63,989 nt of DNA from Verrucomicrobiota bacterium (GCA_003164675.1 PLTX01000111.1:273-64261), one strand, 5' to 3'; shown: positions 14,910 to 24,817, counted from the first letter of the stretch. Notes: generated from the letters alone by a model not told the origin. Numbers and translations: made by a program.

Positions 14910-17900
14910 TCAGAATCCCAATCCTTTCTTCCGGGCCAGTACGCCGTCCACCCAGCGTTTCTCGTCGCTCTTGGGGGGATAGAGGGCGCTGAAGGCTTGG
15001 GCCAGTTTCCAGAAACGGTTGTCGTTGCCGATGCCTTCTTCCACCAGGAATCGCTTCATCGCCTCGCCACGACCGGCGGCAAAGAGGATCATCGCTTGGT
15101 GAACCCGGTCCAGCACCGTGTTACCGGCTTTCGGGGCGGTCTTTTCGCCCCAACCGCCTTCCTCGACGGCTTCTTCCACTTCACGCTCGATGCCTTTCAA
15201 CGACATTTGATCATCGTGTTTCTTGCGGCGTTTCGGCGCATCGGCCTCGTCCTTGCCGAACAGATACCGGGTGCGTTCGGATACCGGCAACAGCCGCGCC
15301 TTGTCGCCCGTCACCTCGATGGTGTGCGTCAAATCCTCCAAGTGAGCGCCGAGTCCCTGCGCAATCATCCGCGCCGCGTCGTACTCCAACACGTACCCAC
15401 CGGTATTCTTGCCCTTGCCGGCAGACTCCTCGTCTTCCGTGTCGTCGTTCGCCCCCTCGTCACCCGACTCTCCTCCCTCGACATTCGTGGACAGCGTCCA
15501 CAACCACATCGCCGTCAGCCGGGCATCCTCTTCAAACCCAGTGGCATCCGCGCCACTGAAAACCAAAGTGAGCGCTTCCTTGGCGACAGCGGCCCAAACT
15601 TCTACGAGGTATTCCTTCAGCGTCACCGTCTCGCCGCCGGGCTTCTCGACGCGGGCATACCGGGAGAACACCTCCAACGCCGGGCCGAGACAGGCGAAAA
15701 TGGCGTCCGCACCGACCACGCCTTCCTCGGCTAGCCGTGGCATCCAGTCGTGAATCCGCTTCGGCAGTTCGGCCAACACATCCCGCCAGTCGCCGACATC
15801 ATCCGTCCGCAACGAACCGTCCGCGTTCTCGCGGGGACGACAGACGAGGTGAACGGAAGAGGCAAGGGCGGCTGACCCCATTGCGCGCAGTCGCCCTTCC
15901 CGCTCGGTGTCAATGGGCCATGAACCTGTGACGATCCAACCCGCTTTGATCAAGGCGGAAAGAAGACTCTCCCAGCCCGAAGTTGTCTTATGAGCGAAGA
16001 CGACCACGCCGATTCCTTCGGGCTTGCAGCATCGTCGCCCCTCCGCAAACGCCTGTGCCATGCCGTCTTCATAGAACTTGGCGTTCTTATTGGCATAGCG
16101 CACGGGATCCCACCCCGCCATTTCGCAAAGTTCCTTCTCTTTTTCAGTGGTCGGACTGGCGAACAGATCGGGCAAGTCATGTCGCAAGTTTTTGTGAAAC
16201 CAAATCTGGAAAAAATCGGAAAGGTCTGCGTAGGGAACTGCATTGTAATAGGGAGGGTCCGTTATAAAGGCCGCGACACTATCATCTGGCAAACCCAATT
16301 CCTGGGCAGGACGGCGTTCGGCCGTACCCTGGGAGGTGCCTTTCACCGCTTCCTGTTCAATGAATTTGCAGATGAAATCAGTGGTCCGGTCCCAGCTACC
16401 ACTGACATCACCAAAACAAGGGCCTTCCACCCAATCAAAAATCATGCCAAGCGCTTGACGACCGAAGGTATGCCCAATCTTTTCGCCAACGCTAATCCAG
16501 CCGCAAAGGGTGGTGCGAAAATCGAGATACTTATTGATGGAAATCGTAAGCGCTACCTTCAAAGCGAGGCGGAGGCTGGCATCGGCAATCTGTGAATCCA
16601 AAGCCGCCACCTTTTCTGAGAGAACCTGTGCGCTGGCAAGTTGCCGGAGCGAGAAAAGAAGGTCCCAGCGATTCATCCCATAAATCGGCACATTGAAAAC
16701 ACCACTCATGAGTGGCAACTCAATTGGAGGGAGGATGTCCGCGCGATTGAATACACGCTTCACGGATTCCAGTGCCTGCAAGTCACGCGATGCGACTTCC
16801 CGATAAGCCTTTGCGCCGTCTCTTAGCACGACAACGCACATGAGGCGGCTGGAATCCGCACCACCACTTTGCAGCTTGAGTTGTTCGCGGACGCGGGCGA
16901 CTGGAGTCGTGTAGCCGCAACAGGGACAGGTCGCTGAACCGCGTTTTACCGTGCCATCGAACGTGGGCTCTAGCGTCTTGGCTTTGGGGTCTTTGGATTC
17001 GTCTTGATTCAGCCAGCCACGCTTGGTTTTGACGATGATTTGGAAATCCACGCGTTTGACACGCTGACGCGGCACAAGTTGCAATGCAACTGCCCGACTA
17101 GATTTTTTGGCGAGCCACAGGGAACGGATGAGCGGCACCTCCGCGCCGCAGCCAGGGCCTTCACATTGAATCGTGCGTGCCCAAAGGTAGGCGATGGGGA
17201 TCGCACCATCAGGGTCTGGGGGATAGAACTTCGCCAATTTTTTGTCGGCTTCGCGCTTGACCCACTCACCCCATTTGCGCAGTTCTTCCGCCAGACGTTT
17301 GCCGTGCTTCGGTATGTATTCCAACACCACCTTATTGAGCAGCACAGGCACGGGATTGAGGTCGGACGCGAAAGCCTCAGCACCAACCCGGAGCGCCTCC
17401 AGTGGAATTGATCCACCGCCTGCAAACGGGTCCAAGACGAGCGGGCGCGTGCCTTTCTCCCCGCCCAAAGCCTCGTATGCGGCCTGGGTGAGCGCTTGGC
17501 TGGTGTCGAGGTATTCGCGGATAATGGAATTGTCCCAATTCGCGAAGTCAGCAATGAAATCGAGCAAAGCGCCGCGCAATTCAACGCGGTCGTCAAAGAG
17601 ATTGAGATTTTTTCGCGCCGCCTCGAAGCGCTTCCGACTTTCCTGGCTGAGTAAAATTTGACGGTCGTGGGAGGTCCACTCGTTCATCACCAAACGCGCA
17701 ACGGTCAGGAACTTTTTTGGGCAGTTGTTATCTGCGGGATCTGGCCACAACGCCGCGCAGATCACTGCGCGACATGCCGCCAGTGGCCGACGTGCCCACC
17801 AGATATGAAGTGTTGAAATATGGCCATGCCGAATTGACTTCTCCCGACGCGCATGTTTTGAAATGCGCCGGATGGGCAGATCCACTTCGATAAGTCTCCG

Positions 17901-17912
17901 TGGTAGCCTCAT
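14910..17912 (-). CDS. DUF1156 adenine-specific DNA methyltransferase with zinc ribbons
   Basis: This 1000-residue DNA methylase begins with the DUF1156 signature (RLIEVDLPI, then HISTLHIWWARRPLAACRA). The SAM-binding motif DPFAGGGSIPLEALR sits near residue 160 and the catalytic DPPYYN motif near residue 551, giving N6-adenine or N4-cytosine chemistry. Between them are two CxxC-type pairs (CEGPGCG near 255 and CPCCG near 330) that suggest zinc ribbons. It presumably marks host DNA as self for the restriction activity encoded by the SNF2, DUF3883 and DUF499 genes of the same operon. The start overlaps the stop of the DUF3883-type gene (TAATG). Length and motifs look intact. Confidence 0.9.
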   Translation of the reverse strand: MRLPRRLIEVDLPIRRISKHARREKSIRHGHISTLHIWWARRPLAACRAVICAALWPDPADNNCPKKFLTVARLVMNEWTSHDRQILLSQESRKRFEAARKNLNLFDDRVELRGALLDFIADFANWDNSIIREYLDTSQALTQAAYEALGGEKGTRPLVLDPFAGGGSIPLEALRVGAEAFASDLNPVPVLLNKVVLEYIPKHGKRLAEELRKWGEWVKREADKKLAKFYPPDPDGAIPIAYLWARTIQCEGPGCGAEVPLIRSLWLAKKSSRAVALQLVPRQRVKRVDFQIIVKTKRGWLNQDESKDPKAKTLEPTFDGTVKRGSATCPCCGYTTPVARVREQLKLQSGGADSSRLMCVVVLRDGAKAYREVASRDLQALESVKRVFNRADILPPIELPLMSGVFNVPIYGMNRWDLLFSLRQLASAQVLSEKVAALDSQIADASLRLALKVALTISINKYLDFRTTLCGWISVGEKIGHTFGRQALGMIFDWVEGPCFGDVSGSWDRTTDFICKFIEQEAVKGTSQGTAERRPAQELGLPDDSVAAFITDPPYYNAVPYADLSDFFQIWFHKNLRHDLPDLFASPTTEKEKELCEMAGWDPVRYANKNAKFYEDGMAQAFAEGRRCCKPEGIGVVVFAHKTTSGWESLLSALIKAGWIVTGSWPIDTEREGRLRAMGSAALASSVHLVCRPRENADGSLRTDDVGDWRDVLAELPKRIHDWMPRLAEEGVVGADAIFACLGPALEVFSRYARVEKPGGETVTLKEYLVEVWAAVAKEALTLVFSGADATGFEEDARLTAMWLWTLSTNVEGGESGDEGANDDTEDEESAGKGKNTGGYVLEYDAARMIAQGLGAHLEDLTHTIEVTGDKARLLPVSERTRYLFGKDEADAPKRRKKHDDQMSLKGIEREVEEAVEEGGWGEKTAPKAGNTVLDRVHQAMILFAAGRGEAMKRFLVEEGIGNDNRFWKLAQAFSALYPPKSDEKRWVDGVLARKKGLGF

Positions 17913-19072
17913 TACAGTTGCCTCGGTAACTTCACCCGCCAGCCATTGGGTATCCGGGTTAGCACAGCGTCCCGCTCCAATTCAACCGGGTTTTGAAAGT
18001 AGGAATGCGATGGATTGGTTTTGACCCGTATGATCCTGACCAAATAGTAGCGACTTTTAAGTCGCTTGGCAGTTTCCCACTCGTTGTCAGACATGTCCAC
18101 GGTCATGCCCGCACCGGTGGTTCCCTTGACCTCCAAAAACCGCTTGGTAACACCATCGTCTTCAAACGAAATGATGTCGAACCCTTCTCCAACGGACGTG
18201 AGGCTCACGCGTTCGACTTTGCCAGCGGCTTTTATGTGTCCAAGACGGGTTAGGCGTCTCCGCTCACAATCAACAACGTATTGTTCAGCTAGCGCGCCAA
18301 CCTCCTCACAATAGCGCATGATTTCCCGAAGCTGGGCCGGAGTCAGGCGTGCCCGCTTGATTCTCTTAAAATTAGAACTTTCAACCGCTTTTACCAATCC
18401 ATCATTTACCCTTGCTTTTGCACCTGGCTGCCGGGATGTGGTCAGGAAGACTTGATCCCCAACCGCGCGGTTATCCGGTATTTCAATCTCTTGCCGCCGC
18501 TGCGAAGTTTTTGACTCGGCGGAAAATGAGCCACATCCGGTGTAGGTACCGTTATGGATTTCGGAAAAGTTAAACAAATATTCAGACAACTTGGTTTGGT
18601 TGAAGAAACCATGATATTCAATCTCCGTAGGAAAGAGGTTTTGCTTCGCCTTTCTGGACATGATCAGCAGTCGTTGTGATTTCGTTTTTTTAATGCCCTC
18701 CAAATCAAAAAAGCTTGAGGCGTTGTGCGTCGTCCCGCCGAACGACAATCGTCTGGGGTCTACGCCGACAAAAGAATCAGTTTCTTCGTTATATCCCATG
18801 ACCACATCATGAAATCCGCGCGCTTTCTGGAGGCCGCTATGGTAGGTCGTGGTGATCTCAATCCGCCTTTCGTTGGGACGGCTGCGGCCTGAACCGGTAA
18901 CTTTGTAAACAAAGAGACGAATTTTTATTTCCAGCCCGCGCGATGAGAGAACGAACTTCTGGCCGTTACGCGCAATCAATCCCTGATCAGGAACTTTATC
19001 AATGCGCCAGCCTGCGGCCTGCAGGCACTGCAATACCGTTAGAAGGTGGCCACGAGTATTCAGGGTTAGCAT
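17912..19072 (-). CDS. DUF3883-type C-terminal nuclease-like protein
   Basis: This 386-residue protein has a C-terminal region (about 255-380) with GFDIISFEDDG, RFLEVKGT and DMSDNEWETAKRL. That order matches the DUF3883 domain, a predicted PD-(D/E)XK-like fold in which the Asp and E-V-K residues would form the metal site. The N-terminal 250 residues are not recognised. The same C-terminal pattern ends the SNF2 helicase of this operon, so the two may be partners with related ends. The stop overlaps the methylase start. Upstream, only 20 bases separate it from the 94-residue gene. Confidence 0.72.
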   Translation of the reverse strand: MLTLNTRGHLLTVLQCLQAAGWRIDKVPDQGLIARNGQKFVLSSRGLEIKIRLFVYKVTGSGRSRPNERRIEITTTYHSGLQKARGFHDVVMGYNEETDSFVGVDPRRLSFGGTTHNASSFFDLEGIKKTKSQRLLIMSRKAKQNLFPTEIEYHGFFNQTKLSEYLFNFSEIHNGTYTGCGSFSAESKTSQRRQEIEIPDNRAVGDQVFLTTSRQPGAKARVNDGLVKAVESSNFKRIKRARLTPAQLREIMRYCEEVGALAEQYVVDCERRRLTRLGHIKAAGKVERVSLTSVGEGFDIISFEDDGVTKRFLEVKGTTGAGMTVDMSDNEWETAKRLKSRYYLVRIIRVKTNPSHSYFQNPVELERDAVLTRIPNGWRVKLPRQL

Positions 19073-19092
19073 AGGTATTGTAAATTGGCTTT

Positions 19093-19377
19093 TCAGCGGA
19101 ATGAGATGCGAAGATTCCCAGGTTTCAGCATTTCAATTCGGAAGAACTTCAGGTCTCGGCTCAAACTGCGCGTAAGACGATATCCAAGCGATATTCGCCT
19201 TTGCTTTCGATCAATGCGCTTGCCCTTTTGCTGCGTATTTCCAATCGCCAAATCAACGACCTCGCATTTCCCGATTAGCCGTGACATCTCTTCGGTATGT
19301 CTCTTGCGCCAGATAATATAGCCATACGTTCTTGCCCTTTTTGTAATGGGAATCTCCACAGCCTGTGACGTACTCAT
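19093..19377 (-). CDS. Small basic protein of unknown function
   Basis: This 94-residue protein is very basic (KRARTYGYIIWRKR, KQQRR-like patches, RNL-type C-terminus). Its start codon follows the stop of the PIN-like gene without a gap (TAGATG), so it is translationally coupled. The YGYIIWRK segment with a following acidic-basic alternation could be a small beta-sheet nucleic-acid-binding or antidote protein, but no family is recognised. Operon position makes it likely to be real. Confidence 0.6.
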   Translation of the reverse strand: MSTSQAVEIPITKRARTYGYIIWRKRHTEEMSRLIGKCEVVDLAIGNTQQKGKRIDRKQRRISLGYRLTRSLSRDLKFFRIEMLKPGNLRISFR

Positions 19378-19791
19378 CTATTGTCTCTCTTTCCTTTGGT
19401 TGACAGAACCTTTGGCATTGATACCACGTCCACTCACGCAGTGCCGATAGTCGTCATCCCGTTCGTTAACAAGGTGGGCAGCGAGTTCCTGAATCACGAT
19501 CGGGTTCGCTAGGGCAAATACGCCTGTCTCGCGCTCGCGCTGTCTCAAATCCCGCACCTTATTCCGGTTCAGATTGCGATACGCATTCGTATCGAAAGTG
19601 ACTACGCGCTTTGTACCGGGGGGCAGCCCTGCCGGCGGTGAAGTCACTTGCGCATCGTGATGGGGCATTTGAGTCATTTCCGGGGCGATTTCCTCTTGGC
19701 TTTGCCAGCATGTCCCGTTTGTCCCCTTTGTGTCCTCTTCGATGTCGGGTTTGTCGGGTTTATGTCGGGTTTCGCTGGGACAGGTGTTCAT
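19378..19791 (-). CDS. PIN-like domain protein, apparently shortened
   Basis: This 137-residue protein has VVTFDTNAYRNL near residue 63, the first strand and catalytic Asp of PIN-type ribonucleases, then IVIQELAAHL near residue 98 with the second acidic residue. A full PIN domain needs 120-150 residues after the first Asp, and here only about 75 remain, ending in a low-complexity basic tail. The protein is therefore truncated or a reduced version. The first 45 residues come from the repeat tract at 19743-19820. It overlaps the DUF4062 gene by ATGA. Confidence 0.55.
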   Translation of the reverse strand: MNTCPSETRHKPDKPDIEEDTKGTNGTCWQSQEEIAPEMTQMPHHDAQVTSPPAGLPPGTKRVVTFDTNAYRNLNRNKVRDLRQRERETGVFALANPIVIQELAAHLVNERDDDYRHCVSGRGINAKGSVNQRKERQ

Positions 19792-19820
19792 GTCGGGTTT
19801 GTCGGGTTCTTGACGGGTTT
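19743..19820. repeat. Short tandem repeat of TGTCGGGTTT
   Basis: Six copies or near-copies of TGTCGGGTTT occur in 78 bases (19743, 19752, 19763, 19791, 19800 and, with one change, 19811). They span the junction of two overlapping genes and encode the KPVKNPTNPT tail of the DUF4062 protein and the KPDKPD segment of the PIN-like protein. A similar TTTGTCGGGTTT piece occurs near 30456. Confidence 0.75.
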
Positions 19821-21257
19821 CTTCCGAAGGGCATAGTGAGCGCCACGACCTGTCTTGCCCACTTTGCGCAGCACTCCCTTTTTCAGAAGCTCCTCAATGT
19901 CACGCAGGGCTGTACGATCTATTGCGCCCGTCAAATCGCGGTATTCCTTGTTGTTGATTCGCCCTTTGGTCTTGAGATGGGCGACCGCCTTTTTCTGGCG
20001 TTCATTCAGTTTGAGGGTATCGAGGGCAGCATCCGTCAGCCAAGTGCGCCAGATGGTCATGGCAAATGTGCCGCCGCGTTGCTCGAAATCCGGCTCGGGC
20101 AGCCCGGCTTGGCTACAACGCTCGATCATGTCGAGGGTGCCGGTGCCGAGTGTTTCCGCGTAGTGCGCCCAGAACAACGGTTCGGCAATCAGCGGATTGC
20201 GCGGAATTGAGGCGTGTTTGGTGCGCAATTCCTCGAATGACAGGTTGGGCGGCAGTTCTCCTGGATTCCAAACTTCAAGACGGTCAGCGAACAGCATGAC
20301 CTGAACACTGGCGTTGGAAGTGTAGTCACGGTGTGCAACAGCATTGACGATGGCTTCGGCAATAACGTCGCGGGGAATCTCGTAGTCCACGGGCGCGGAT
20401 GGCCCGGCCGCCCGCGTGCCGACGGCGCGGGCGATCTTGGCCATCACGAAGTCCACGGCTTGATCCACTTGGTCAAAGAGTGTGCCCTTGTAGATTTGGT
20501 ACGAAGGAATCGGCTTCTGAACTGTCGTGCCATGAAAATGAGCGCACTTGATTTCAGCAGAAATGAGGGACCGGAATCGCTGCGGGTTCGTACCGAACAG
20601 CAAAATGGCGCTGTGGGTCGGTTCACCGTTGGTGAGCAGGTTCAGATGAGCGAGCACTTTATCGGCTGGCGCGTTTTCTGACAGAGGAAAACTACGCTCG
20701 CGCCGTGCTCGTTCCACGAACCATTGGAGCTTGGCCGTGGAGATTTCAGCGAGCGATGCGCCCTGGCAGGATGCCTCGTCGAAAGGAACAGTGCGGAGTT
20801 CGCCTTTTCGTTCGAGGTACTCCACCAAGCTGTCGTACAGTTGACCGGTCAACTCGGCTGTGTTGGTAAATTTGCGACGGATGAGTTGACCGGAAGCCTT
20901 GCCGACAAGGTGCAGCATTTGCGGATGACGGTCGGCATCGGGAACTTCTTGGACGAGGATGATCCGGTACTTGCCTTGGAGAGTGGCTTGATCAAACTCG
21001 CGCTCCGTGGGCGACACACTGCCATCGTTCTTGGCGCTGTACTGCCGGCCAAAGATGCCAACATACACGGCACAGCGATCCACTTCCTCCAAATAAACAT
21101 CGTCGGCCTTCCGGTCCGAAGCCGGCAGATTCTCAAACAAGAATACGTTGAAGAATCGTCGCAACAGGGCGTTGCCCTCGGCGAAATCCTTGATGGCGCG
21201 GCGCTCCGCTTGGAACTCCTTCTGGACGCTGCTGATGAAAAGACGGTGGATGCTCAT
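19788..21257 (-). CDS. DUF4062 and GHKL-type ATP-binding protein with winged helix
   Basis: This 489-residue protein has three visible parts. The N-terminus is a DUF4062 domain (HRLFISSVQKEFQAERRAI at 4-22, then YVGIFGRQY), a fold related to TIR-like domains. The middle (about 175-420) matches the AlbA/ATP-binding family, with DVIAEAIVNAVAHRDY near 295-310 as the ATP-binding helix of GHKL proteins and LGTGTLDMIERC near 370. The end (about 425-480) is a winged helix. Such proteins are common in defence islands and often act as sensors or regulators. It overlaps the SNF2 gene by ATGA, so it belongs to the restriction-like operon. Confidence 0.8.
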   Translation of the reverse strand: MSIHRLFISSVQKEFQAERRAIKDFAEGNALLRRFFNVFLFENLPASDRKADDVYLEEVDRCAVYVGIFGRQYSAKNDGSVSPTEREFDQATLQGKYRIILVQEVPDADRHPQMLHLVGKASGQLIRRKFTNTAELTGQLYDSLVEYLERKGELRTVPFDEASCQGASLAEISTAKLQWFVERARRERSFPLSENAPADKVLAHLNLLTNGEPTHSAILLFGTNPQRFRSLISAEIKCAHFHGTTVQKPIPSYQIYKGTLFDQVDQAVDFVMAKIARAVGTRAAGPSAPVDYEIPRDVIAEAIVNAVAHRDYTSNASVQVMLFADRLEVWNPGELPPNLSFEELRTKHASIPRNPLIAEPLFWAHYAETLGTGTLDMIERCSQAGLPEPDFEQRGGTFAMTIWRTWLTDAALDTLKLNERQKKAVAHLKTKGRINNKEYRDLTGAIDRTALRDIEELLKKGVLRKVGKTGRGAHYALRKKPVKNPTNPT

Positions 21258-24200
21258 TCGGTTGCTCCCGTCTTATACGTTCCCGGTGATTCCTTCAACG
21301 TCACCGGATGCTCGACCGACTCGGCCATCAGCCGGTAATGCTCCACCTTCACGACCGGTTGCCAATCCAATTGGCCGGGATCTTGGAGGATGTTGATCGA
21401 GGGTTTCGTGGCGCAGTGGAAAACGACGTAGAGGAAGAAATCTTTCCGGAGCCGTTGGGCGGTTCGGTATTCGTTGGCGGTCAGCCACACCTCGCCGGTC
21501 TGGGCGCGGCCTTTGACCTCGATGAACCGCACTTCGATGGCGGTGGACGGGTCTTCGGGATGCGGTTTGCGGGAAATGAGATCGAACCCGCGATTGTCCT
21601 TCTCGACGCTTTCAACTTTCCAGCCCCGTGCTTCTTCGTGGGCAATGACGGCTTGGACGGCAGCCCGTTCCACTTCATCGTCCTGCACCATCGGTGCGAT
21701 CTTCGGTGAAGTGCGTTCGGGATGCGGCAATACCCACGCCCGACCGTGATGCTGGATGTCGGCGATGGTGCAGTTGCGTTCCTGCGCCAGTTCTTCGCGG
21801 CGGCGTTCCAACCGTCCGTTCAACTCGTCGAGCCGGTCTTCGACCTGTTTGATGTTGGCGGCATGGAGCGGATTGCTCGGGTCGCCCTGTTGCTGTTCGA
21901 CCAAATCGGCCATGCGAAGGTTTTGGCGGTGGATCAGTTCGTTGAGGCTGATCTCCATGTGACGCGAGATGGTCTCGGTCTCCTTTTCGCGCTGTACCCG
22001 GATTTCTTCCAAGAACGGCTGGAGCGATTGCTCAATCAACGACTGTTCCTCCTGCTCGCGGGTCGGCAGTCCGGTATCGTTGGGTACTTCCATCCCGGCA
22101 GGGGCCGGCATCAGGTCGAGGAAGATGGTCGGCTGGCGCACGGTCATCGCACCGCGCGGGTCGGTCTGGACAACAAACAGTCGTCGGTGCAGTTCGTTGC
22201 CGCGTCCGTCCCGGATGGCAGCGGAGAACACGTCGAGGCGGTCCGGTTCTTTGCGGTGAAGATCATAGAACACCGCACCACGCCGAAGATCATCCTGAAC
22301 TCGGCCCGTCGCGTCTTCGCGGACAGACTCGAATAGCGGGTGGCCTGGTGTGACCCATTCCAACGTGGGATCGTCGCCCAGCCGTTTCTTGTCGAAGGCG
22401 ATCTGCTTGTATTCCCGACCGAGTTTACCGAAACGCGGCTCAAGGCGTTCGCCAATCGGCCAGAGGTTGCGCGGGATGCGTCCGACCCGGTAGATGTGCT
22501 TGTCCTTCCCGGTTTCCTTGGGATGAATGCCAGCGAGCGGGGCGGCTTCTTGAAAGAAATCCTCGACCACTTCGGGAACGAGCCGTCGTTCCTTGGCTTC
22601 GGCGGACTTGCCGATGATGGCGGAGAGGTTCAACTCGCGCTTAGCCAATCCCTCCAGCGTAGAATCGGTGATGCGACGGAACCGGTCGGTGTCCACCTGC
22701 TCGATGATCCGCTGCTTGATAATTTCCTCGGTCATCTGGTTGTGGGCATACATGTCGCGCAGCATCCGCTCCAGTTGATTGGAGGGGAAAATATCGCCCA
22801 ACACATTGAACACCTTGCCGGAGCGCGTGGGGTCGAGGTCGTTCTCGATCTTTTCGAGGCGCTCGAAAAGTTTGTGGAGAACACGCCCCTCGCGGGTATT
22901 GGTAGCGACGAAATTGAAGATGAGGCAGTCCTTTTCCTGTCCGTACCGGTGGATACGCCCCATGCGCTGTTCCAAACGAACGGGATTCCACGGGATGTCG
23001 TAGTTGATCATGAACCAGCAGAACTGGAGGTTGATACCTTCGCCGGCGGCCTCGGTCGCGACGAGGATCTGAGCATCTTCGCGGAACTCGCGCTCGGCGT
23101 AGATGCGCGAGCCGGGCGTGTCGCGGTCGCCAATCTTCATTCCGCCGTGGATTTGGGTGACGGTCAAGTTCCACTCGCGGAGTTTGCCGACCAGATAATC
23201 GAGCGTGTCCTTGTGCTCGGTGAAAATGAGGAGCTTGAGCTTGGCGTCCTTGAAAATGCCCTGATCAGCGAGCAACTGCTTCAGCTTCACCAACTTTGTC
23301 TCGATTTCGCGCTGCTCCAGCAAGCGAGCTTGGTCAATCAGTTTGGTGAGTTGGAGGATTTCCTCGCGCAATGCGGCAGGATCAACCGAAGCCACGACCT
23401 CTTCGAGTTGATCCATGATCGCCTGTTGTTCATCCTCCGGCAGGTCCTCAAAATCCTCCGGTAACTTCTTGGTGATCTGGTCGTCCCGGTAGCCTTGGGG
23501 GTCGGCGAGAATCTTCTCCCGCTTCTCCTTCATCCGCTCCAGACTGCGGCGGACGGCATACATGCTGGAGGCGAACCGGCGTTGCAGCATTGCCATCGTG
23601 AATCCGAGTGCGCGGCCACGGGCCGAGTCGTCTGCGGCAGCTTTGATGGATTGATCTTCGACGTAACGGGTCAGGGCATCGTAGAAATCCCATTCATCCG
23701 CGCTGATTTGGAAATCACTGGTACGAACATTTCGTTTGGTGAACAGGGCTTTGACCTGGCCGGTTTCCGGGTCCGGGAAACTTACCAGCGCCTCCTTCAC
23801 CCGCCGGAGGTAAAACGGCGCTTCCTGACGGCGCATCGCCTCTTCCAAACTCTTCACATCGCCATAAACGTCTTTGTCCAAAAGTTCGAGGAACAGGCAA
23901 AAATTTTTCGGGTCGCCTTTGTGTGGCGTGGCAGTCATCAGGAGGTAGTGGTCCGTCATCTTTGACAACGACTCGCCGAGGTCGTAGGCGAGAGTCTTCT
24001 TGTCGGCACTGGCCGCGCTCATTTTATGCGCCTCGTCCACGATGATCAGATCCCAATGACTGCGGAGCAGGCTTTCCTTGGCATCCTCGATCCGTGACAC
24101 CCACGAAACCGACGTGATCACCTGGTTGCGTTCCTGCCACGGGTTTGTGCCGTAGTTGGCCCGCAGCACGTCGCTACGGATGACCTCGAACTGCTCATGG

Positions 24201-24715
24201 AACTTGTCCTTGAGTTCGCGCTGCCACTGGAAGGAGAGATTCGCTGGCGTCACAATCAATGTACGTTTCACCAGCCCGCGAATCTTCAATTCCTTGATGA
24301 GCAGACCGGCCATGATGGTCTTGCCTGCGCCGGGGTCGTCCGCGAGGAGAAACCGGATGCGTGGCAGCTTCATGAAATGGTCGTAAACCGCTTCCAACTG
24401 GTGCGGCAATGGATCAACGCGGGCGATGGACAGAGTGAAATACGGGTCGTACTCGTAGGCAAGCCCCAGCCGCAACGCCTCGATTCCCAAGCGAAACTTC
24501 TTCGCGTCACCATCAAAAGGCTCTTGGGCGGGTGAGATTTCGAGTTGGGCCACTTGTTGTGGACTCAGAATCGGCTCATGCACCCGTCCACTGGTCAGTC
24601 CCTTGCCGATGAGCTTCACCGATGTCCCCATCGGCACGATCACAATTACCTGCACCGGCTCAGGAAGAATCGAGCCGCGAACGATCACATTTGGCTTTAG
24701 GCAGTTTGATTGCAT
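21254..24715 (-). CDS. SNF2-family helicase with C-terminal DUF3883-type domain
   Basis: This 1153-residue DNA translocase has the SNF2/RapA-type helicase core: ADDPGAGKTIMA (about residue 127), DEAH (about 225), LLMTATPHKGD, and in the second lobe ATEAAGEGINLQF and QRMGRIHRYGQ. A long helical region follows, and the last 130 residues carry GFDLIS, RFIEVKGRA and LTANEYRTAQRL, the DUF3883 pattern also found at 17912-19072. Helicases of this kind occur in DISARM-like and other methylase-linked anti-phage systems. It presumably moves along invading DNA and passes it to nuclease partners. The start at 24715 is 102 bases after the small HTH gene. Confidence 0.9.
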   Translation of the reverse strand: MQSNCLKPNVIVRGSILPEPVQVIVIVPMGTSVKLIGKGLTSGRVHEPILSPQQVAQLEISPAQEPFDGDAKKFRLGIEALRLGLAYEYDPYFTLSIARVDPLPHQLEAVYDHFMKLPRIRFLLADDPGAGKTIMAGLLIKELKIRGLVKRTLIVTPANLSFQWQRELKDKFHEQFEVIRSDVLRANYGTNPWQERNQVITSVSWVSRIEDAKESLLRSHWDLIIVDEAHKMSAASADKKTLAYDLGESLSKMTDHYLLMTATPHKGDPKNFCLFLELLDKDVYGDVKSLEEAMRRQEAPFYLRRVKEALVSFPDPETGQVKALFTKRNVRTSDFQISADEWDFYDALTRYVEDQSIKAAADDSARGRALGFTMAMLQRRFASSMYAVRRSLERMKEKREKILADPQGYRDDQITKKLPEDFEDLPEDEQQAIMDQLEEVVASVDPAALREEILQLTKLIDQARLLEQREIETKLVKLKQLLADQGIFKDAKLKLLIFTEHKDTLDYLVGKLREWNLTVTQIHGGMKIGDRDTPGSRIYAEREFREDAQILVATEAAGEGINLQFCWFMINYDIPWNPVRLEQRMGRIHRYGQEKDCLIFNFVATNTREGRVLHKLFERLEKIENDLDPTRSGKVFNVLGDIFPSNQLERMLRDMYAHNQMTEEIIKQRIIEQVDTDRFRRITDSTLEGLAKRELNLSAIIGKSAEAKERRLVPEVVEDFFQEAAPLAGIHPKETGKDKHIYRVGRIPRNLWPIGERLEPRFGKLGREYKQIAFDKKRLGDDPTLEWVTPGHPLFESVREDATGRVQDDLRRGAVFYDLHRKEPDRLDVFSAAIRDGRGNELHRRLFVVQTDPRGAMTVRQPTIFLDLMPAPAGMEVPNDTGLPTREQEEQSLIEQSLQPFLEEIRVQREKETETISRHMEISLNELIHRQNLRMADLVEQQQGDPSNPLHAANIKQVEDRLDELNGRLERRREELAQERNCTIADIQHHGRAWVLPHPERTSPKIAPMVQDDEVERAAVQAVIAHEEARGWKVESVEKDNRGFDLISRKPHPEDPSTAIEVRFIEVKGRAQTGEVWLTANEYRTAQRLRKDFFLYVVFHCATKPSINILQDPGQLDWQPVVKVEHYRLMAESVEHPVTLKESPGTYKTGATE

Positions 24716-24817
24716 GTGGCTATCCCAACCGCCTCTGCGCCGGTGGCAGGCTCTCGATGCTGCCTTGGAATTTGCCGGCCTTGACGGTAGTGCTGTTGGT
24801 AGACCTCATGTCGTGAT

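Noticed and set aside
19378-19791. The PIN-like and 94-codon genes as one frameshifted PIN gene
   Set aside because: They are joined by TAGATG and the second protein shows no PIN C-terminal acidic motif, so two coupled genes are the simpler reading.
22340-23464. Plus-strand frame of 374 codons
   Set aside because: It is the antisense shadow of the SNF2 helicase core, whose conserved motifs lie in the minus strand.
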